Assembly (NCBI GenBank): GCA_900756945.1
Contig: CAAELZ010000071.1
Span: forward strand, 6,044-70,043
DNA length: 64,000 nucleotides
Direction: 5' to 3'
Source of the DNA: an uncultured Collinsella sp.
Lineage (GTDB): Bacteria > Actinomycetota > Coriobacteriia > Coriobacteriales > Coriobacteriaceae
The notes under the pieces are model-generated. The model ran no database searches. It was given only the letters and a program-made list of their open reading frames with translations, and was not told where the DNA came from. Below are positions 57,567 through 64,000 of this stretch, in pieces; the stretch's first letter is position 1; each line of letters opens with the position of its first letter. A program made the translations under genes and the position numbers.

Positions 57567-58484
57567 ATGGCGCAGTCGAAAGGCGCGCTGAGCGTCGGTG
57601 TGCGCCTGCACGACCTGCCCGAGGGTACGGTCGAGGAGCGCATTCGCATGGCAGGCAAACTGGGTTTCTCGTGCGTTCAGCTGCCGAGCAAAGTACTCTA
57701 CAAGTCCTTTGGCATTAACCGTTCCGGCCTTACGCACGAACTCGCCGACCATCTGCGCGAGGTGCTCGACACCAACGGCGTGCAGGTGGCGGTGCTCGGC
57801 TGCTATAAAAACCTGGCAACGCCCGATCAGAATCAACTGGTGGATACCTATGCCGAGTACGAGGCGTGCCTGAGGTTCGCGCGCTGGCTTGGGGGCTGTC
57901 CGGTGGGGACCGAGACGGGGCGCCCTAACGCGCGGAACAAGATGGCCGATGACCGTTTTTCGGCCGCTGCGCTCGATACGTTTTGCAAAGGACTCGCACG
58001 CGTGTGCTCGATGGCCGAAAAGGAGGGCGGCGAGCTTCTGATCGAGCCCGGTTGGAACGAGATCGTCAATACGCCCGAGCGCTGCCGCGAGGTTCTGGAG
58101 CGCGTTTCAAGCACCGCACTCGGCGTGATCTACGATCCGGTGTCGCTGCTGCACCCCGCGATCGTCGGTGAGGCTTCCGAGCAGGTGTCGCGCATGTTGC
58201 ACCTGTGCGGCAGCAAGATTCGCGTGCTGCATGCCAAGGACTACGAGATCGTAGACAACGAGGACCAGGATGGCTGGTGCGATGGCTCGGGCTCTCGTTT
58301 GGTATGCCACGGCGCCTGCACGTGCGGAAACTTTGATTTTGAGGCCATTGCCGCCTGGGCAGCCGCCGCGCGACCGGGCATTATGACCGTTATCGAGAAC
58401 AGCACACCGTCCACGGTCGAGCGTTCGCGCGACGAGTTGCTGCGCATGGGCCGCAGCGTGATGTGCGAGCACGTGATTCTGTAA
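57567..58484 (+). CDS. Xylose-isomerase-like TIM-barrel sugar epimerase/isomerase
   Basis: Protein of the sugar phosphate isomerase/epimerase family (AP endonuclease 2-like barrel, 305 aa). The family's acidic metal ligands appear in LLIEPGWNEIVNTPE, GVIYDPVSLLHP, VLHAKDYEIV and MTVIENSTPS. It is translationally coupled to GH105, so it should act on a product of that enzyme or on a related sugar acid. The exact reaction is not known. Confidence 0.85.
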   Translation: MAQSKGALSVGVRLHDLPEGTVEERIRMAGKLGFSCVQLPSKVLYKSFGINRSGLTHELADHLREVLDTNGVQVAVLGCYKNLATPDQNQLVDTYAEYEACLRFARWLGGCPVGTETGRPNARNKMADDRFSAAALDTFCKGLARVCSMAEKEGGELLIEPGWNEIVNTPERCREVLERVSSTALGVIYDPVSLLHPAIVGEASEQVSRMLHLCGSKIRVLHAKDYEIVDNEDQDGWCDGSGSRLVCHGACTCGNFDFEAIAAWAAAARPGIMTVIENSTPSTVERSRDELLRMGRSVMCEHVIL

Positions 58485-58534
58485 CGAAGCAGGTTGGCGA
58501 AAGAGATTGTCGTAGAGGTCCAGGAGAGGAACCG

Positions 58535-59752
58535 ATGGCTATTCATATTGTTGAGGAAGCGAACCGTTGCCTTGGGTGCAAGAAGGCGTTCTGCCAGCTT
58601 AAAGGCTGCCCGGTGCAGACGCCTATTCCGCAGGTCATTGACTTGTTCAAGCAGCGTCGTCTGGAAGAGGCAGGTGAGCTGCTGTTCCAGAACAACCCCA
58701 TGAGCGCGGTCTGCTCCATGATCTGCAACCATTCGGGCCAGTGCGAGGGCGCGTGCATTCAGGGCCGCAAGGGCGCACCGGTGCATTTTTCGAGTATCGA
58801 GAACTATATCTCGACGGCATATTTGGACCGTAAGGAGTGGAAGCCCGCGCCGTCGTGCGGCAAGCAGGTTGCCGTGGTCGGTTCCGGTCCTGCCGGCATT
58901 ACCGTGGCCATTAAGATGGCCCAGCTGGGCTGTGCCGTCACGGTGTTTGAGCAACGCCCCGAGATCGGCGGCGTGCTGGAGTACGGCATCCCCGAGTTTC
59001 GCCTGCCCCGTGCTCTCGTGCAAAAGTACCGTCACGTGATGTGCTCGCTTGGCGTACGCGTCCGTCCCTCGACCACCATTGGCGGCGCGCTGCATATCGA
59101 CGACCTGTTGCGCGACGGCTACGATGCGGTCTTTGTCGGTACCGGTACCTGGCGCGCCCGCAAGCTGGGTATTCCCGGCGAGTCGCGTGGTAACGTACTG
59201 TTTGGTATCGATTACCTGGTCGATCCCACGAGCGTGGCGATCGGTCAGAACGTGGCGGTTATCGGCGCCGGCAACGTGGCCATGGATGTTGCCCGCACGG
59301 CTCTGCGCTCGGGCGCTCACAAGGTTACCGTGTATGCCCGATCGCGCCATATCTCGGCCATCGATGACGAGGTGGAGCTGACCGAGCTTGACGGTGCCGA
59401 GATCGTGCGCGGCAAGGCGATTTGCGCCATCGACGATAACGGTCCGGTTTTCGAGACGGCTATCTTTGACGAGGGCGACAACGTGGTGGGCTACGAGGAA
59501 GAACTTGACCATGTGCCCGCCGACACGGTTGTGATTGCGGCCTCGCAGGTGCCCAAGGACAAACTGGTGCTTACGACGGGCGGTCTGGAGACCGACCATC
59601 GCGGTCTTCTTTCGGTCGATGAGTGCGGCATGACCACCGTGCCTGGCGTCTTTGCCGCCGGCGACGTGGTCAACGGCCCGCTCACCGTGGTCCATGCCGT
59701 AGCCGGCGCCAAGCTCGCCGTCGAAGGCATGACCAGCTATCTGGGCCTCTAA
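58535..59752 (+). CDS. GltD-like NAD(P)/FAD oxidoreductase with iron-sulfur N-terminus
   Basis: Flavoprotein like the small subunit of glutamate synthase and NfnB-type proteins (405 aa). The N-terminus has Cys12, Cys15, Cys20 and Cys25 (CLGCKKAFCQLKGCP) and a second group (CSMICNHSGQCEGAC), enough for two [4Fe-4S] clusters. Then come the FAD site VAVVGSGPAGITVAIKMAQLG and the NAD(P) site VAVIGAGNVAMDVARTAL. No glutamate synthase large subunit is nearby. The start ATG 58535 follows GGAGAGG. It is downstream of GH105 and the isomerase in the same direction, so may pass electrons in an uronate-related reduction. Confidence 0.85.
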   Translation: MAIHIVEEANRCLGCKKAFCQLKGCPVQTPIPQVIDLFKQRRLEEAGELLFQNNPMSAVCSMICNHSGQCEGACIQGRKGAPVHFSSIENYISTAYLDRKEWKPAPSCGKQVAVVGSGPAGITVAIKMAQLGCAVTVFEQRPEIGGVLEYGIPEFRLPRALVQKYRHVMCSLGVRVRPSTTIGGALHIDDLLRDGYDAVFVGTGTWRARKLGIPGESRGNVLFGIDYLVDPTSVAIGQNVAVIGAGNVAMDVARTALRSGAHKVTVYARSRHISAIDDEVELTELDGAEIVRGKAICAIDDNGPVFETAIFDEGDNVVGYEEELDHVPADTVVIAASQVPKDKLVLTTGGLETDHRGLLSVDECGMTTVPGVFAAGDVVNGPLTVVHAVAGAKLAVEGMTSYLGL

Positions 59753-59768
59753 CCCACCCCGCCCATCA

Positions 59769-59838
59769 GTTGCGGTGGAATACGGACTGTTTTGGCTGTC
59801 AAAGGCCTAATCTACTCCGTATTCCACCGCAACTTTTT
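59769..59838 (+). terminator. Rho-independent terminator of the GltD-like gene
   Basis: A perfect 18-bp stem (59769-59786 with 59816-59833), a 29-base loop and five T residues. Confidence 0.85.
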
Positions 59839-59949
59839 GTGGGCTGAGTAAAAGCCGGGGGAGCGTGTACGGTCGGGTACAGCGCGGTTACTGATACGAT
59901 AAGTACGTTAGCAACTGCCGCCGAGCGGCTCAAACGAAAGGAACCCTGT

Positions 59950-61899
59950 ATGGAGTCTTCCGCCTACCCGATGCTCTTTAGCCCGATCAAGGTCGGTACG
60001 ACCGAGGTCAAGAACCGCGTCTTTATGCCGCCGGTGTCCACGAACCTGGCCGATCATGGCTATGTGACCGACGACTTGGTCGATCATTACCGTGCCCGTG
60101 CCAAGGGCGGCGTGGGCCTCATCATTACCGAGGTCGTGACGGTCGAGCCCACCTATACCTATCTGCCGGGTGACATGTGCTGCTACGACGACACGTTTAT
60201 CCCCGGCTGGGAAAAGCTCGCCGCAGCCGTCCACGAGTATGGCTGCAAGATCATGCCGCAGCTCTTCCATCCCGCCTACATGGCCTTTAACATTCCGGGC
60301 ACGCCGCGCCTGATCGCTCCGTCCTTTGTGGGCCCGTCCTATGCCCGCGAGGCGCCGCGCCCCATCACGGTCGATGAGATCCACGAGCTCACGCATCAGT
60401 TTGGTGACGCTGCTGTGCGCATGCAGAAGGCCGGCGTCGATGGCGTCGAGGTTCATGCGGCACACGCCCACGGCATGCTCGGCGGCTTTTTGACCCCGCT
60501 CTATAACAAGCGTACCGATGAGTACGGTGGTTCGCTCGACGCCCGCATGCGCTTCCTGCTCGAGGTCATCGCCGAGATTCGCGAACGCTGCGGCAAGGAC
60601 TTCATCATCGACGTCCGCATCTCGGGCGACGAGTACACCGATGGCGGTCTGACCCTCAACGACATGATCTACGTCTCGCGTCGCCTGGAGAAGGCCGGCG
60701 TCGACATGATTCACGTGTCGGGCGGCACCACCATCAAGCGCGGCTCCGCGATTCCCGCCGCCGGCACGCAGCAGGCCTCGCACGCCGCCTGCTCGCGCGA
60801 GATCAAAAAGCACGTCAACATTCCCGTTGCCACGGTCGGCCGCATTAACGAGGCATGGATCGCCGAGGAGCTGATCGAGGACGGCGCTGCCGACATCTGC
60901 ATGATGGGCCGCGCCAATCTGTGCGATGCCGAGTTCTGCAACAAGGCTGCTGCCGGCAACGCCGACGACATCCGCCCCTGCATCGGTTGCCTGCGCTGCC
61001 TGAACGGCATCATGTTCGGCAAGCGCATCTCCTGCACCGTCAACCCGGATGTGGAGCGTGACGAGGCTGGCTACGAGCCTGCCGCCGAGGCAAAGAACGT
61101 GCTCGTTGTGGGTGCCGGTCCCGCGGGCATGGAGGCAGCCTACATTGCCGCCAAGCGCGGTCATAACGTGGTGCTCGTGGATAAGCAGGACGAGCCGGGC
61201 GGCGAGATGCGCATTGCGGCCGTTCCGCCGGCAAAGCAGGAGCTCACGCGCGTGATCAAGTATCAGTACCGTCGTCTGGCCGAGGCCGGTGTCACGTGTG
61301 TCTTTGGTACCGAGCTTTCGGCCGAGGACATCCAGCGCGATTACGCGGGCTACGAGGTTGTCCTGGCTTATGGCGCCGAGCCCATCGCTCCGGCTTTTAT
61401 GCAGGGCTTTAAGCAAGTTATGACGGCTGACGACCTGCTGGGCGGCAAGGCTTTCCCGGGCAAGAAGATCATCATCGTGGGCGGCGGCACCGTCGGCTGC
61501 GAGACGGCCGATTACCTGGCCCCGTTGGTCAACGACCTGTCGCCGGCCAATCGCGACGTCACCGTCATCGAGATGACCAAGACGCTTGCCGCTAACGAGG
61601 GCGGCGCCGGTCGCGCGGTGCTCATCACGCGCATGCTCTCCAAGGGCGTTCACGTGCTGACCGAGGCCAAGGTGACCGAGATTACCGAGGACGCCATCAG
61701 CTACGAGAAGGACGGCGAAGTCCATACCATCGCCGACGCCGATACGCTGGTGCTTGCCATGGGTTACCGTCCCAATACCAAGCTTGCCGACGACCTTGCC
61801 GCTGCCGGTGTCTCCACCCACGTGCTGGGCGATGCCCAGAAGTGCGGCAACATCCGCGACGCCATCGGCGACGGCTACAAGGTCGCCTGCGAGCTGTAG
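59950..61899 (+). CDS. Old-yellow-enzyme family iron-sulfur flavin reductase
   Basis: Three-part enzyme of 649 aa like 2,4-dienoyl-CoA reductase, 2-enoate reductase and BaiCD/BaiH. Residues 1 to about 340 form the FMN barrel (VEVHAAHAHGMLGGFLTPLYN, RTDEYGGS). Cys344, Cys347, Cys350 and Cys362 bind a [4Fe-4S] cluster. Then follow the FAD part (VLVVGAGPAGMEAAYIA) and the NAD part (KIIIVGGGTVGCETADYLA). It reduces a C=C bond next to a carbonyl; the substrate is unknown. It sits in the pectin island with its own promoter region. Confidence 0.9.
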   Translation: MESSAYPMLFSPIKVGTTEVKNRVFMPPVSTNLADHGYVTDDLVDHYRARAKGGVGLIITEVVTVEPTYTYLPGDMCCYDDTFIPGWEKLAAAVHEYGCKIMPQLFHPAYMAFNIPGTPRLIAPSFVGPSYAREAPRPITVDEIHELTHQFGDAAVRMQKAGVDGVEVHAAHAHGMLGGFLTPLYNKRTDEYGGSLDARMRFLLEVIAEIRERCGKDFIIDVRISGDEYTDGGLTLNDMIYVSRRLEKAGVDMIHVSGGTTIKRGSAIPAAGTQQASHAACSREIKKHVNIPVATVGRINEAWIAEELIEDGAADICMMGRANLCDAEFCNKAAAGNADDIRPCIGCLRCLNGIMFGKRISCTVNPDVERDEAGYEPAAEAKNVLVVGAGPAGMEAAYIAAKRGHNVVLVDKQDEPGGEMRIAAVPPAKQELTRVIKYQYRRLAEAGVTCVFGTELSAEDIQRDYAGYEVVLAYGAEPIAPAFMQGFKQVMTADDLLGGKAFPGKKIIIVGGGTVGCETADYLAPLVNDLSPANRDVTVIEMTKTLAANEGGAGRAVLITRMLSKGVHVLTEAKVTEITEDAISYEKDGEVHTIADADTLVLAMGYRPNTKLADDLAAAGVSTHVLGDAQKCGNIRDAIGDGYKVACEL

Positions 61900-61960
61900 G
61901 CTCTTGGCAAATAGGGGAGCGGCCGCCTTGCGGTGGCTCAAGCGATAGCCAATCAAATAA

Positions 61961-61995
61961 GGCGCCGCGACACATAGATTGTCGCGGCGCCTTTT
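61961..61995. terminator. Bidirectional terminator between convergent genes
   Basis: A perfect 11-bp stem (GGCGCCGCGAC and complement) with a 9-base loop, TTTT on the + strand and TTATTT on the - strand. Confidence 0.85.
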
Positions 61996-62039
61996 GTCTG
62001 GCGGCTTGTTGGGGGGGGCGGTGCGCCCCGTGGGCCTTA

Positions 62040-62681
62040 CTACAGCCCCAAGAACTCCTTGACCTTGGCGATGATGGCCTCGTCGGTGGCGTTGGCAAAG
62101 AAGTGCTCCTGGAAGTGCTCGCCGGCAAGTGCGCCCTTCACCAGGTCCTGATCGATCTCGCCCAGGACGTCGACGAGCGGACGCATGGTCACAGCGCGCA
62201 CGCCATCGAGGATCTTCTTGTTGCGCTGCTCGGGCTCAACGCGCTCGGCGGGATAGCCGTTGCCCGAACCAAAGCCAAAGAGCTTCTCGAAGGTGTACTC
62301 GAGGTTGAGCTCCTGGCCCCAGCCGTTCTTGAGCGCGAAGGGCATGGCGACGGCGTTGCCATCGTTGACCTGGGCAAAGGTGTAGGCATCCAGCGGGTCG
62401 GCAACGTGGCCGCACAGCACGCCGGGGAAGGAGTTGCAGGCGAGCATGGCGCCCTCGCCGGTGCCGCAACCGGTCACGACGTAGTCAGCAGCGCCGGAGT
62501 TGAGCAGCACGGCGGCAAGAATGCCGTTCTGCACGTAGGTGAGAGGCTTGGAGTCGGCGTCGGCATACATGCCATAGTTAAAGACGGTGTGCCCCATGGG
62601 CTCGACAACCTTCTTAAGGGCAGCCTCGATCATGGGGTTCTTGGAGTTCTGAGAATTCTCATTAATCAGAGCGATCTTCAT
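62040..62681 (-). CDS. RpiB/LacAB-family isomerase, DhuI-like
   Basis: Sugar isomerase of the RpiB/LacA/LacB family (213 aa): starts MKIALINENSQ and has SGAADYVVTGCGTGEGAMLACN with the catalytic Cys and Gly-rich loop, followed by a longer C-terminal part than RpiB. Streptococcal DhuI, which isomerises 4-deoxy-5-hexosulose uronate, belongs to this family and is paired with a reductase; the same pair is found here. It lies 30 bp after kduD in the same operon. GAAAGG precedes the ATG. Confidence 0.84.
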   Translation of the reverse strand: MKIALINENSQNSKNPMIEAALKKVVEPMGHTVFNYGMYADADSKPLTYVQNGILAAVLLNSGAADYVVTGCGTGEGAMLACNSFPGVLCGHVADPLDAYTFAQVNDGNAVAMPFALKNGWGQELNLEYTFEKLFGFGSGNGYPAERVEPEQRNKKILDGVRAVTMRPLVDVLGEIDQDLVKGALAGEHFQEHFFANATDEAIIAKVKEFLGL

Positions 62682-62711
62682 TTGAGTTAACCTTTCAGTT
62701 TTTCAGTTTTC

Positions 62712-63521
62712 TTACTGCGGTTGCTTGCCGATGTAGGCCAGGATGCCGCCATCGACGTACAGAATGTGCCCGTTGACAAAGTTCGAAGCGTCGGAAGCCA
62801 GGAACACGGCGGGACCCTTAAGGTCCTCGGGCGTGCCCCAACGGGCTGCCGGCGTCTTGGCAATGATGAACTGGTCAAACGGGTGACGGCTGCCGTCGGG
62901 CTGCGTCTCGCGCAGCGGTGCGGTCTGCGGCGTGGCGATATAGCCGGGCCCAATGCCGTTGCACTGGATATTGGCCTCGCCAAACTCGGAGCAGATGTTC
63001 TTGGTGAGCATCTTGAGTCCGCCCTTGGCGGCGGCATAGCCGGCGATGGTCTCGCGACCCAGCTCGCTCATCATCGAGCAGATATTGATGATCTTGCCGT
63101 GGCCCTTGGCGATCATGCCGGGCAGGCAGGCCTTGGACACGATAAACGGTGCGTTGAGGTCGATATCGACGACGCGGCGGAAGTCCTCGGCGCTCATGTC
63201 GAGCATCGGGGTGCGCTGGATCACGCCGGCGTTGTTGACCAGGATGTCGGGCGTGGTGCCAAAATCGGCCTCGATCTTGGCGATGAGCTCGGCGACGACA
63301 GTCTCGTCGGTGACGTCGGCAACATAGCCGTGCGCATCAAAGCCCAGCTCGCGGTAGTGCTTCTCGGCCTCGGCGACCTTGTCGGCGTGACGGGCGTTAA
63401 AGGCAATCTTGGCCCCGGCCTCACCGAGCGCCTCGGCAATGGCCATGCCAATACCGTAGGTGGCACCGGTCACGAGCGCGACTTTGCCATCTAGGCGGAA
63501 GCTGTCCATAAGATCAGACAT
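62712..63521 (-). CDS. kduD: KduD/DhuD-like 2-deoxy-D-gluconate 3-dehydrogenase
   Basis: Short-chain dehydrogenase (269 aa) that reduces the keto-deoxy uronate made by the isomerase to 2-keto-3-deoxygluconate. The NAD site is VTGATYGIGMAIAEALG, then NNAGVI, the catalytic Ser in ICSMMSE and the YAAAK motif. The frame is open to 63746, but ATG 63521 with AGGAAGGA is the proper start. It begins a leftward operon with the DhuI-like gene. Confidence 0.9.
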   Translation of the reverse strand: MSDLMDSFRLDGKVALVTGATYGIGMAIAEALGEAGAKIAFNARHADKVAEAEKHYRELGFDAHGYVADVTDETVVAELIAKIEADFGTTPDILVNNAGVIQRTPMLDMSAEDFRRVVDIDLNAPFIVSKACLPGMIAKGHGKIINICSMMSELGRETIAGYAAAKGGLKMLTKNICSEFGEANIQCNGIGPGYIATPQTAPLRETQPDGSRHPFDQFIIAKTPAARWGTPEDLKGPAVFLASDASNFVNGHILYVDGGILAYIGKQPQ

Positions 63522-63538
63522 AGCAATCCTTCCTAAAG

Positions 63539-63638
63539 AAACGTTCATCTTTATGAGTCCTACTTCTAATACAAGCTCAGTATAGGAGAAGCAGAGGAAT
63601 TTACTCGCAGCTTTTCCTAGAATCAGGTGAACGTTCAC
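63539..63638 (-). promoter_or_regulatory. kduD promoter with LacI-type operators
   Basis: GTGAACGTTCAC at 63627-63638 and a weaker site near 63539-63550 (GATGAACGTTTC on the - strand). Between them TATACT (complement of 63579-63584) is a likely -10 box. The sites match those of the uxaC, GPH and GH105 promoters. Confidence 0.7.
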
Positions 63639-64000
63639 TTTTAAAAGGCGAACGGTTGTGGCCGATTGTCGCGATGCCCGCCATTCGCTCTGTGCCTGTG
63701 CACTCTCCGCAATCATGTTGCGGTTGTAGGGCAGGTGCAAACACATCGCATCGTGTGCCGCGGTGGGCTTGCGCGCTTTGTGCCATGCTTGCCATCTGCG
63801 GATCGAAGGGGGGTTGATTTCCGATCTCAGCCGAACACACTGAGCAAATAGGCCGTTCCCGCACCTAGCCGAACGCCCCGCGGCCCCTCCCGGGGCCCGG
63901 AGGCGCCGTTTTCCCAGTTGAAGGAACGGTGGAGATGTGTTTCGATGGGTCCGGTGGCCATGCTCCGCCCGCCGCCCGGCACCTCTTCCCAGACTCAGCC
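63639..64000. other. Gene-free stretch at the right end
   Basis: No convincing gene or RNA. A GC-rich palindromic stretch lies at about 63875-63905. The region may belong to an element continuing beyond the window. Confidence 0.3.

Noticed and set aside
63522..63746. Longer N-terminus for KduD
   Set aside because: It would cover the operator and promoter; the short-chain dehydrogenase fold starts normally from 63521 with a good ribosome site.

Overview
The window looks like chromosome of a Collinsella-type gut actinobacterium (class Coriobacteriia). The base composition is fairly GC-rich, genes are tightly packed with strong GGAGG-type ribosome binding sites, and the set of genes (nickel lactate racemase, Feo iron uptake, uronate catabolism, many single-gene transporters) fits that group. 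This is inference from gene content; no rRNA or tRNA gene was found.

Layout. 1-6.7 kb: a cut-off VanS-like histidine kinase, pstB, a PhoB/PhoR-type two-component pair, a three-gene capsule-control block (Wzz-like protein, tyrosine kinase, PHP phosphatase) and a GNAT acetyltransferase. 6.9-18.3 kb: htpG, two adjacent YhgE/Pip membrane proteins, an EamA transporter, an M20 peptidase and an OFA-like MFS transporter. 18.5-30.8 kb: hisS, ppc, a lactate racemase locus split between strands (larA-larD on +, larB-larC-tetR on -), serB and aspS. 31-38.3 kb: a LacI regulator, a beta-galactosidase operon (ebgA/ebgC-like) with three phased operators, an amino-acid permease, and an HPr protein with Asp at position 46. 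38.4-41.8 kb: feoA-feoA-feoB and a FeoB-associated Cys-rich protein. 41.9-63.6 kb: a pectin/galacturonate island: LacI regulator, an IS3-family insertion, uxaC-uxaB-uxaA, GPH transporter, GH28, a pectin methylesterase fused to an alpha/beta-hydrolase, SGNH esterase, GH105, TIM-barrel isomerase, two iron-sulfur flavoenzymes, and a kduD-dhuI-like pair on the other strand.

How it works together (inference). No pectin enzyme here shows a clear signal peptide, so oligogalacturonides seem to be imported by the GPH transporter, de-esterified in the cytoplasm, cut by GH28 and GH105, and sent to 2-keto-3-deoxygluconate through UxaC/B/A (saturated units) and DhuI/KduD (unsaturated units). Palindromes of the type GTGAACGTTCAC precede uxaC, the transporter, GH105 and kduD, and the LacI protein at 41950 is their likely reader. 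Four catabolic promoters also carry a direct repeat of CCGTT spaced by exactly 21 bp, which suggests a shared activator.

The least explained content is between genes: two 125-127 bp nested palindromes with a conserved core and completely different but perfectly complementary 29-bp arms, around the larA-larD genes; two palindromes placed back to back before hisS; an array of four hairpins after aspS; and an inverted-repeat element before the HPr gene.
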